This document shows positions 1-6,594 of a stretch of DNA of 7,104 nt, piece by piece. The DNA is taken from the NCBI GenBank assembly GCA_905210875.1, contig CAJLYN010000111.1, positions 1-7,104 of the forward strand, in the 5' to 3' direction. The translations under genes and the position numbers were made by a program. This DNA comes from an uncultured Bacteroides sp. (lineage in GTDB: Bacteria > Bacteroidota > Bacteroidia > Bacteroidales > UBA11471). Numbering within the stretch: position 1 is the first letter of the stretch; the number at the start of each line of letters is the position of its first letter. The notes under the pieces were generated by a model. That model saw only the letters and a list, made by a program, of their open reading frames with translations, had not been told where the DNA came from and did no database searches.

Positions 1-648
1 CTCTCCCACCGGCGTGCCCAGCCATTCGAGCGAGGCATATTTGACCGCCACAATAAAATAGACAACGGCACACAAGGCGGCAAAAAGGAACAGGCTGCTC
101 ATTCCCTCGCGATAGAGTATGCAGATGAGCGAGAGATAGACCAGAGCCGACCCCGTCTCCTGCTGCATGAGAATAAGCAGCACAGGCAGAAGTATCAAGG
201 CACAGGCCTTGAAGAAACAGCGAGGTTCCGACAAATCGAAATCGTAGTTGTCGAGCATCTTGGCCAAGGCCAGCGCGGTCCCGTACTTGGCAAACTCAGC
301 CGGCTGCAAATGTACCGGGCCAAGCACCAGCCAGGAACGGGAGCCCTTGATATCGGGTGCCACAAAAATGGTTACAAGCAACAAGACAAGAAATACGATG
401 TAAAGCGGATAAGCAAGAGAGACAAACGTACGCGGCTCGGTCATGAGCAGAACAAAAGCGATAGCCAACGAAAAGAGTATCCACAGCAACTGCTTACCCG
501 AACGGGCATCGAAGTTGAAGATGGTTGATGCTGCATCGAAGTCGAAACTGGCCGCATAGATGCTTACCCAGCCACAAAAGACCAGCAACAGATAAAGCGC
601 GACCGTGTACCAGTCGAGCGAATACCAGACATTATTCCTGCGTGGCAT
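1..648 (-). CDS. rodA: RodA, SEDS-family peptidoglycan glycosyltransferase of the Rod complex (N-terminal 216 residues, cut by window edge)
   Basis: RodA is a multi-pass inner-membrane SEDS glycosyltransferase that polymerises lipid II into glycan strands during cell elongation, paired with PBP2. The reading frame from ATG at 646-648 is open to base 1 (216 codons, no stop), so the C-terminal half, including the expected catalytic aspartate region of SEDS proteins, lies outside the window. The start MPRRNNVWYSLDWYTVALY is typical for Bacteroidales RodA. Several hydrophobic segments follow, then the conserved loop GSRSWLVLGPVHLQPAEFAK, which matches the SEDS signature around the Q-P-x-E-F-x-K motif. 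A later QQETGSALVYL stretch occupies the place of the PDLGT motif of proteobacterial RodA. The start codon lies inside the last codons of the proper mrdA frame (17-nt overlap, 632-648), which suggests translational coupling to mrdA. FtsW is the main alternative, but the position after mreBCD-mrdA favours RodA. Confidence 0.95.
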   Translation of the reverse strand, partial: MPRRNNVWYSLDWYTVALYLLLVFCGWVSIYAASFDFDAASTIFNFDARSGKQLLWILFSLAIAFVLLMTEPRTFVSLAYPLYIVFLVLLLVTIFVAPDIKGSRSWLVLGPVHLQPAEFAKYGTALALAKMLDNYDFDLSEPRCFFKACALILLPVLLILMQQETGSALVYLSLICILYREGMSSLFLFAALCAVVYFIVAVKYASLEWLGTPVGE

Positions 649-2495
649 CTTCTTCGTCCTCCTGTATCATCGTATTGGCGTTCAGCATACGCTCTTCGAG
701 CCATTTGCGCGAAGGGGCAATCTCGCCGGTTAAGTATTTTTCCATCATAAGGCTGCCGATGGGCACCCCATAAGCAGCTCCCCAACCGGCATTCTCAACA
801 TAGACGGCAATGGCGATACGGGGATTTTCGCGAGCCCATAAAAGCCGAGTGGTCGTCGCCATGCGGGTTCTGCGCCGTACCGGTTTTTCCGCAAGCCTCT
901 ATGCCGGGTATTTCACCTATGCGGCAGGTTCCCTTTACCATCGACATGCGCATACCTTCGACCACCATCTCGTAATAGGAGGGGTCGACTCCCACATAGT
1001 GGGGCCGGGTATAGTCGTCGCCCAGATAGGTATCTTGCACCGATTTCACCACATGGGGGGTGAAATAATAGCCGCGATTGGCAATTGTAGCACCCAGGTT
1101 GGCAATCTGCAACGGTGTGGCAAGAACCTCGCCCTGCCCGATGGAGACCGAAATCACCGTAATGCCTTTCCAGCCTTGTGGGCCATAGATCTTGCCGTAG
1201 AAATCGCTGTTGGGAATAAAGCCGCGACTCTCGCCGGGCATATCGACGCCGAGCCGGTAACCATAACCCATGTCGACGATATATTTTTTCCAGGTTTCAA
1301 ACGCATTATAGGTGCTGCCGTATTTCTCAACATTGTCGATCATCGAACGGAATGCATAACAGAAATAGGCATTGCACGACGTAGACAAGGCCGGGACAAC
1401 CGAGATAGGCGACTCATGGGCATGGCAGCCTACCCGTATGCCTCGGGCATAAAAGCCCATGTTACATGGATAGGCCGTATAGCGCGACACGACTTTTTCT
1501 TGCAGAAAAATAAGCGCCTGCGTAGGTTTAAAGGTAGAGCCTGGCGGATATGTAGCCATGATGGAACGGTCATACAAGGGCTTGTAAGGATTCTCAAAAA
1601 GCTGGGTATAATTGTGTCCCCGTTCGCGACCGGTCAGCATCGAAGGCTTATAGGTAGGACTCGATACCAGCGCGAGAATCTCTCCGGTCGAAGGCTCGAT
1701 AGCCACAATGGCTCCGACCTTGTTCTGCATGAGCATCTCGCCATACTGCTGCAATTCAATGTCGATAGACAGTGTCAGATTCTTTCCCGGTACGGCCTCG
1801 TGGTCAAAAGCGCCATTTTCGTAACGGCCCTTGATGCGACCATAGGCATTACGCAGGAAATACTCCTGCCCTTTTTCACCACGCAGGTAACTTTCATACG
1901 ACTTCTCCACACCCAGGTCGCCGGTATAGTCGCCCTGCATATAGTAACTGTCGTCGCGCAATTCTTGGAGCGAGACTTCTCTCACATTACCCAACACATT
2001 TGCCCCCACATCATAGACATATCGGCGTATCGACTGGTTCTGAATATAAAAACCGGGATAACGGTAGAGTTTCTCCTGCAATACGCCATACTCTTCGACC
2101 GTAAGACGAGAAAAGAACAGTTGGGGCGTAAACGAGGAGTATCCGGGATTGAGCCGGCGGTTGCTCATATTACGCCACCGCTCCTTATACTCGTCAAGGG
2201 TAATACCCAAGGTACGACACAGGTCAAGAGTATCGAATGGTGCCACCTCACGAGGTATCACCATCAGGTCATATGCAGGCTGATTGTCGACCACAAGGCG
2301 TCCGTTGCGGTCATAGATAAGTCCGCGCGACGGATATTGCACCTTGGTAAATATCGCGTTGTTGTCGGCCAGTTGGTTGTATCGGTTGTCGAGGACTTGG
2401 AGAGAGAAAAGCCGGATAACATAAAACAGAATCACCGCGAGCATAAATGCCCCGATGATGTACTTCCGCCGTTCATAGGTATAGTTTTTTCTCAC
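632..2495 (-). CDS. mrdA: Penicillin-binding protein 2 (class B transpeptidase of the Rod complex), frameshifted near the C-terminus
   Basis: PBP2 is the DD-transpeptidase that cross-links peptidoglycan during elongation and works with RodA. From GTG at 2493-2495 the frame gives 566 residues to a TGA at 795-797. It has a short cytoplasmic start, one membrane anchor (about 13-33), a class B dimerisation domain starting near YPSRGLIYDRNG (54-65), and a transpeptidase domain from about 240. All three catalytic motifs are present: S320-T-F-K323, S373-C-N375 and K537-T-G539. After HSAFMG (549-554) the frame breaks. The expected C-terminal sequence, starting ARENPRIAIAVYVENAGWG, continues in the +1 frame for 67 residues to a TAA at 632-634. 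Joined, the protein would be about 622 residues, normal for the family. As written, translation adds 12 unrelated residues (SRKSPYRHCRLC) and stops. The GTG overlaps the mreD stop as GTGA; the next in-frame Met is residue 18, inside the anchor, so GTG is preferred. The break is either a true mutation or an assembly error. Confidence 0.95.
833..839 (-). other. Frameshift site in mrdA (net loss consistent with 5 bp)
   Basis: Codon ATG of Met553 lies at 837-839 and the first codon of the resumed correct frame (GCT, Ala) at 833-835, leaving a single base, 836, between them. PBP2 relatives carry Gly-Phe between these residues (motif FMGFA..NP), which needs six bases, so five appear to be missing. 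Removing TTCGC from GGGCTTCGCTCGCGAAAA gives exactly the sequence seen; this reconstruction is inferred from family knowledge. No long homopolymer sits at the site, which makes a simple homopolymer miscount less likely, although TTTT and GGG are close by. Confidence 0.8.
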
Positions 2496-3001
2496 CGCTT
2501 TCTCTCCATCAACAAGTCGACAACCAGTATGACCAGCAACGTGAGCAACGAACTACTCACTATACGCCCCACCAGGAACGACGGGGTAAAAAACGAGAAC
2601 GACTCGGCCCAGAAAAGCACCGTGCAGAAAATAAGTGTGAGGGAAAAGACATAAAGCATATACCGCCACACTCCCAACGAAGCAAACGACGGCACATATT
2701 TCTCCTCTCCCCGATCACGATATTGTATACGCGTCAACAACGGATTATGAAGGAATGCCACCGTTACCGAAGCCAAGGCATAAACTCCCGGGGTATTAGT
2801 AAATATATCGACAAGAAGACCCACAAAAAAGGCGAATGTCATGAAAAGATGGGTTTGGAGTCCCGACGGAGCTTTCAGGAAAAGATAGACCAGCACAAAC
2901 GGGGTAGCTACCCCCCAAAGTGCAATGCGGTTGCACATAAGAATCTGCAACACAACGACCACAACAATTCCCACCACACGCCATATCCGATGTTTACTCA
3001 T
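2492..3001 (-). CDS. mreD: MreD, rod shape-determining membrane protein
   Basis: MreD is a small integral inner-membrane protein that binds MreC and helps hold the Rod complex together. The 169-residue product has about six hydrophobic segments, roughly at 9-23, 29-43, 50-66, 70-88, 112-131 and 143-164, and a basic C-terminus (LLMERKR). The stretch VGLLVDIFTNTPGVYALAS (60-78) fits the conserved MreD motif of Asp followed by a Pro-Gly turn and a small-residue helix. I chose ATG at 2999-3001 (MSKHRIWRVV) rather than the more upstream in-frame ATG at 3065-3067. The longer form would add 22 residues lying wholly inside mreC, whereas the chosen start overlaps the mreC stop by only 8 nt, a normal arrangement for this gene pair. 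The stop codon overlaps the mrdA GTG start. MreD sequences diverge widely, so the call rests on topology plus position between mreC and mrdA. Confidence 0.93.
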   Translation of the reverse strand: MSKHRIWRVVGIVVVVVLQILMCNRIALWGVATPFVLVYLFLKAPSGLQTHLFMTFAFFVGLLVDIFTNTPGVYALASVTVAFLHNPLLTRIQYRDRGEEKYVPSFASLGVWRYMLYVFSLTLIFCTVLFWAESFSFFTPSFLVGRIVSSSLLTLLVILVVDLLMERKR

Positions 3002-3845
3002 AATTCTGTGCCTCCTCTTCAATGTATATTTGTTCGGACGGTTTGTGGTACTCAACAACCCGCACAAAATTCAACGCCGAAAAATCGGCTGCCAAACGTA
3101 TGGTAAGAGCGTAGAAATTGTTTTTCTTCACCTTACGGGTATCTTCAACATATCCTACAACAAGACCTTCGGGAAAGGCTCCGGAATAGCCACTGGTGAC
3201 AATCGTATCGCCTACGTTGACGGTGATATACTCGGGCAACTCTTCCAACTCGGCATGATGGATACTTTTCCCATCCCAAGCCAATGAGCCGATATGTTGT
3301 GTATTTTTGATTTTACAACTGATGCGTAAATGAGGATTGAGCAACGACAAAGCCACTGCATATCCGGAGGAGGCCGATGAAACAACACCCACCACTCCAT
3401 TCTGGTCGACAAGTCCCATCTCGGGAAAGACACCATCGCGCATACCTTTGTCTATGGTGATGCTGTTGTTACGACGGGCCACACTGTTGTTGATGACACG
3501 AGCTACAATTATCCGGGAGGTGTCGATATTCACAACAGAGAAAGGGAGTTGCGACAATGTATCGCGCGCCTGATACTGGGCAAGAGTATTACGCAGAACG
3601 GCAAGCTCGTTTTGGAGCTTACCGTTCTGAACCAAAAGTTCATTATTTGCCTTCTGTAATCCGAAATATCCGGTAACAGCACCCGAAAGGTCATACAAGC
3701 TGCCGGCTATACGGCTGGCGGAGCTGAAATAGACACTTTGCTGGTAGGGATTGAATCCAAACAGCAAGATGAGACAGAGTGCCGCATAACAGAGATAGAC
3801 AAAGAGCGAACTGTGTTGTCGAAAGAATTGTAGCAGTTTTCGCAT
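2994..3845 (-). CDS. mreC: MreC, rod shape-determining periplasmic scaffold protein
   Basis: MreC is a bitopic inner-membrane protein whose periplasmic domain forms filaments and activates PBP2/RodA. The 283-residue length is typical. It has a basic N-terminus (MRKLLQFFRQ), one membrane segment at about 12-31, and a predicted coiled coil at about 64-93 (LQKANNELLVQNGKLQNEL region). The two-lobed beta-rich MreC domain follows. Recognisable family elements are ARVINNSVARRNNSITIDKG (115-134), GLVDQNGVVGVV (144-155) and the C-terminal GDTIVTSGYSGAFPEGLVVG (202-221). The end is acidic (EQIYIEEEAQNYE). It starts 27 nt after the mreB stop with no visible promoter between, and its stop codon overlaps the mreD start (TATGAGTAA). 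No damage is seen. Confidence 0.97.
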   Translation of the reverse strand: MRKLLQFFRQHSSLFVYLCYAALCLILLFGFNPYQQSVYFSSASRIAGSLYDLSGAVTGYFGLQKANNELLVQNGKLQNELAVLRNTLAQYQARDTLSQLPFSVVNIDTSRIIVARVINNSVARRNNSITIDKGMRDGVFPEMGLVDQNGVVGVVSSASSGYAVALSLLNPHLRISCKIKNTQHIGSLAWDGKSIHHAELEELPEYITVNVGDTIVTSGYSGAFPEGLVVGYVEDTRKVKKNNFYALTIRLAADFSALNFVRVVEYHKPSEQIYIEEEAQNYE

Positions 3846-3872
3846 CTGAACAGTCTTCCCCGGATTTCTTCA

Positions 3873-4892
3873 TCAACGCATCAAGAACGAGAACTTATCG
3901 ACATTTTTCAAGGCAATACCCGTACCGCGTGCTACGGCGAGCAACGGCTCGTCGGCCACATGGAACTGAATGCCAATCTTGTCGGTGAGTCGCTTGTCAA
4001 GACCGCGCAACAATGCGCCGCCACCGGTGAGGTAGATACCGTTGCGTACAATGTCGGCATAGAGCTCGGGGGGTGTCGAGTCGAGTGCACTCAGTACAGC
4101 GGCCTCAATTTTCGAGATAGACTTCTCGATGCAGTGGGCCACGTCCTGATAGGTTACCGGCAACTCCATGGGGAGAGAGGTCATACGGTTGGGGCCGTGT
4201 ACGATATAGTCCTCGGGAGGATTTTCCAATTCGTTGAGCGCCGAACCGACATTGATTTTTATCAGTTCGGCCGTACGCTCGCCCAACTTGATGTTGTACT
4301 GCCGACCCATATACTCGCGAATGTCTTCGTTGAGTTCATCGCCGGCCACACGTATCGACTTGTTGGTAACGATACCTCCCAGCGATATAACGGCAATCTC
4401 GGTTGTACCCCCACCTATATCGACAATCATGTTGCCTTCAGGTGCTTCAACATCAATGCCCACACCGATAGCGGCAGCCATCGGCTCATAAATCATATAG
4501 ACGTCGCGCCCGCCGACATGCTCGGAAGAGTCGCGTACGGCACGTATCTCTACCTCGGTACTGCCAGAAGGGATACATACAACCATTCGCAGCGACGAAG
4601 AGAAAAGAGTGTGACGCATGGATACCATCTTCATCATACCGCGCATCATCTGCTCAGCGGCATTGAAGTCGGCAATTACACCGTTTTGCAACGGGCGTAT
4701 CACGCGTATGTTTTCGGGGGCGCGGCCATACATGGCCTGCGCCTCATGTCCTACGGCTTTGAGTTTGCCGGTGCGGTTGTCGAGGGCTACCATGGAGGGA
4801 GCGTCGACCACGATTTTGTCGTTGTAGAGAATGATCGTGTTGGCCGTTCCCAAATCGATGGCTATTTCCTGATTGAAAGAGAAAAATCCCAT
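3873..4892 (-). CDS. mreB: MreB, actin-like cell shape-determining ATPase
   Basis: MreB is a bacterial actin homologue whose membrane-bound filaments move around the cell and orient lateral wall synthesis. The 339-residue protein is full length. It carries the actin-fold signatures in order: phosphate-1 loop DLGTANT (13-19), the connect region with EPMAAAIGVG (136-145) including the Glu expected to position the catalytic water, phosphate-2 loop DIGGGTTEIAV (158-168), and the adenosine-binding LTGGGALLRG (288-297). The start MGFFSF is hydrophobic and could act as the N-terminal membrane-binding element known in other MreB proteins; that role is inferred. The gene begins 24 nt after the purH stop, and no Bacteroidetes promoter motif is visible in that gap, so it is probably transcribed from the purH promoter. 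MreB rather than the paralogue Mbl or the chaperone DnaK is supported by the following mreC and mreD. Confidence 0.98.
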   Translation of the reverse strand: MGFFSFNQEIAIDLGTANTIILYNDKIVVDAPSMVALDNRTGKLKAVGHEAQAMYGRAPENIRVIRPLQNGVIADFNAAEQMMRGMMKMVSMRHTLFSSSLRMVVCIPSGSTEVEIRAVRDSSEHVGGRDVYMIYEPMAAAIGVGIDVEAPEGNMIVDIGGGTTEIAVISLGGIVTNKSIRVAGDELNEDIREYMGRQYNIKLGERTAELIKINVGSALNELENPPEDYIVHGPNRMTSLPMELPVTYQDVAHCIEKSISKIEAAVLSALDSTPPELYADIVRNGIYLTGGGALLRGLDKRLTDKIGIQFHVADEPLLAVARGTGIALKNVDKFSFLMR

Positions 4893-4916
4893 TGTTTACT
4901 GAACGTTGAAAGGTGA

Positions 4917-6440
4917 TTAGTGTTTGAAATGGCGAATACCGGTGAATACCATGGCTATACCGTTAGCATTGCAATAATCGATGGTGAGATTATCGCGCAC
5001 CGAACCGCCGGGTTGTATCACCGTATCGATACCCTCTTTGTGGGCAATTTCCACACAATCGGGGAAGGGGAAGAAGGCATCAGATGCCATGACAGCCCCT
5101 TTGAGTTCGAAATTGAACGATTTGGCTTTTTCGATAGCCTGACGCAACGCATCTACACGCGAGGTCTGCCCCACGCCACTGGCCAGGAGTTGCTTACCTT
5201 TGGCCAAGACAATAGAGTTTGACTTACTGTGTTTCACAATTTTATTGGCAAACAGCAAATCCTCGACTTCTTCGGGTGTTACCGCTTTCTCGGTAATCTG
5301 TTTGAGTTCCTCGGGTTTTTCTCGATGCAGATCCTTTTCTTGCATCAATACACCATTGAGCAACGAACGGAACTGGATTGTGGCCTCAGGTGCTTTCTTC
5401 TGTACCAACACGATGCGGTTTTTCTTCTGATAGAAGATGTCGAGAGCGGCCTGTTCATAACCGGGAGCAATGATGACTTCAAAAAAGATTTTATTTATCT
5501 CTTCGGCCGCAGCGGCATCGATAACGGCATTGGTTACCAGCACACCACCGAATGCCGAAACGGGATCTCCGGCCAAAGCATCGTTCCAGGCTTGAAGAAG
5601 GGCAGGCCGCGAGGCAATACCGCAAGCGTTGTTGTGTTTCAATATGGCAAATGTCAACTCATCAAATTCGGAGATAAGCGACACGGCGGCATCGATATCA
5701 AGCAGGTTGTTGTAGGAGATTTCTTTTCCATGCAACTGCTCAAACATCTCGTCGAATTTACCAAAGAAAAATCCTTTCTGATGGGGATTTTCACCGTAAC
5801 GCAAAGGTTTGGAATCGTTGCAGGCAGCCCGGAATGCCGTATAATTGCCTCCGTCGAAATAGTTGAAGATGGCGGTATCGTAACCCGAAGATACGGCGAA
5901 GGCCTCCTTGGCAAACCAATAACGGTCTTCGAGCGAAGAGGCAGCGCCTTTTTCGTTGAGCATTTCCAACAGAGGAGCATACTGTGCCTTGGAAGCCACA
6001 ATGACCACGTCTTTGAAATTCTTGGCAGCGGCACGGATAAGCGAGATTCCGCCTATATCGATTTTCTCGATGATGGCGCTCTCATCAGCACCCGAAGCCA
6101 CGGTCTCCTCAAAAGGATAAAGGTCTACAATGACCAGGTCGATTTCGGGTATTTCATATTCGGCGATTTGACGACGGTCGCCCTCGTCGTCACGACGGTT
6201 GAGGATACCACCGAAAATCTTCGGGTGAAGCGTTTTTACGCGGCCACCCAATATCGAGGGATAACCCGTGAGACTTTCCACGCTGCTGCACGGTATGCCC
6301 AACGACTCGATAAACGCCTGCGTACCACCGGTCGAAATAAACGACACGCCCTCGGCATGCAATTTTTTCAGGATTTCGTCCAAACCGTCTTTGTGATAAA
6401 CCGAGACTAATGCGGTTTTGATTTTCTTATTTTCAGCCAT
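4917..6440 (-). CDS. purH: Bifunctional AICAR transformylase / IMP cyclohydrolase (PurH)
   Basis: PurH catalyses the last two steps of de novo purine synthesis in the cytoplasm: formylation of AICAR with 10-formyl-tetrahydrofolate to FAICAR, then ring closure to IMP. The 507-residue product contains both domains. The N-terminal MGS-like cyclohydrolase (about 1-195) shows ALVSVYHKDGL (10-20), ISTGGT (35-40) and KTLHPKIFGGIL (69-80). The C-terminal transformylase (about 200-507) shows PLRYGENPHQ (212-221), the catalytic KHNNACG (268-274), DPVSAFGG (292-299), SNSIV (407-411) and DAFFPFPD (454-461). I chose ATG at 6438-6440 (MAENKKIKTAL). An in-frame ATG at 6485 would add 15 residues, but that codon lies upstream of the promoter's -7 box (6473-6480), so it would not be in the transcript. 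The gene is first in the run leading to mreB. No purine riboswitch or long leader is visible. Confidence 0.98.
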   Translation of the reverse strand: MAENKKIKTALVSVYHKDGLDEILKKLHAEGVSFISTGGTQAFIESLGIPCSSVESLTGYPSILGGRVKTLHPKIFGGILNRRDDEGDRRQIAEYEIPEIDLVIVDLYPFEETVASGADESAIIEKIDIGGISLIRAAAKNFKDVVIVASKAQYAPLLEMLNEKGAASSLEDRYWFAKEAFAVSSGYDTAIFNYFDGGNYTAFRAACNDSKPLRYGENPHQKGFFFGKFDEMFEQLHGKEISYNNLLDIDAAVSLISEFDELTFAILKHNNACGIASRPALLQAWNDALAGDPVSAFGGVLVTNAVIDAAAAEEINKIFFEVIIAPGYEQAALDIFYQKKNRIVLVQKKAPEATIQFRSLLNGVLMQEKDLHREKPEELKQITEKAVTPEEVEDLLFANKIVKHSKSNSIVLAKGKQLLASGVGQTSRVDALRQAIEKAKSFNFELKGAVMASDAFFPFPDCVEIAHKEGIDTVIQPGGSVRDNLTIDYCNANGIAMVFTGIRHFKH

Positions 6441-6472
6441 ATCGTTGTGATTTTGTTCATTTTTTGGAGGTA

Positions 6473-6504
6473 CAAAAATAGACAATTTGGCGAAAAATCA
6501 CAAA
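6473..6504 (-). promoter_or_regulatory. Bacteroidetes-type promoter for purH (and probably the mre cluster)
   Basis: On the minus strand a -33 element TTTG (6501-6504) is followed after exactly 20 nt by TATTTTTG (6473-6480), a full match to the TAnnTTTG -7 consensus of the Bacteroidetes primary sigma factor. The start site would fall near 6466-6468, giving a leader of about 26 nt before the purH ATG at 6440. That leader is A-rich, has a GTACCTCC stretch near its upstream end, and lacks a Shine-Dalgarno sequence, as is common in this phylum. No similar motif was noticed in the gaps before mreB or mreC. Confidence 0.75.
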
Positions 6505-6517
6505 GATTTTCCGCCAC

Positions 6518-6543
6518 AAAAAAAGAGGGCTTTTTCTTTTTTT
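6518..6543 (-). terminator. Possible AT-rich terminator hairpin after the U32 gene
   Basis: On the minus strand an A-rich run, a stem AAAAAG, loop CCCT and stem CTTTTT continue into further T residues. The stem is six pairs, extendable past a G-T wobble, and is followed by the end of a seven-T run. It sits about 50-75 nt past the U32 stop and before the purH promoter, the expected place for a terminator. The stem is mostly A-T and therefore weak. The same structure reads as a hairpin plus T-run on the plus strand. Confidence 0.3.
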
Positions 6544-6594
6544 TCATTTCACGGGTCCAACCCGCTCAAAAGATTGTAAGACAAGGGCTGCAAC

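Noticed and set aside
296..484. 62-codon minus-strand open frame within rodA
   Set aside because: It is in a different frame from the continuous RodA reading frame, which accounts for this DNA fully.
825..845. Programmed ribosomal frameshifting in mrdA
   Set aside because: The shift needed is +1, and no typical +1 slip site, stop codon at the slip point or stimulating structure is visible; a single-base slip would still leave the conserved Gly-Phe missing, so a deletion fits better.
810..2654. 614-codon open frame on the plus strand opposite mrdA and part of mreD
   Set aside because: It lies codon-for-codon opposite mrdA, has no recognisable domain, and its openness follows from the lack of TTA, CTA and TCA codons in mrdA.
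3960..4916. 318-codon plus-strand open frame opposite mreB
   Set aside because: Exact antisense of mreB in codon register, with no family resemblance.
5654..6034. 126-codon minus-strand open frame inside purH
   Set aside because: It is an off-frame reading of purH, low in complexity and without motifs.
5229..6410. 393-codon plus-strand open frame opposite purH
   Set aside because: Same register effect as above; the sense strand carries unmistakable PurH motifs throughout.
6441..6594. Purine riboswitch or attenuator in front of purH
   Set aside because: The inferred leader is only about 26 nt and the rest of the gap lies upstream of the promoter, with no aptamer-like fold.
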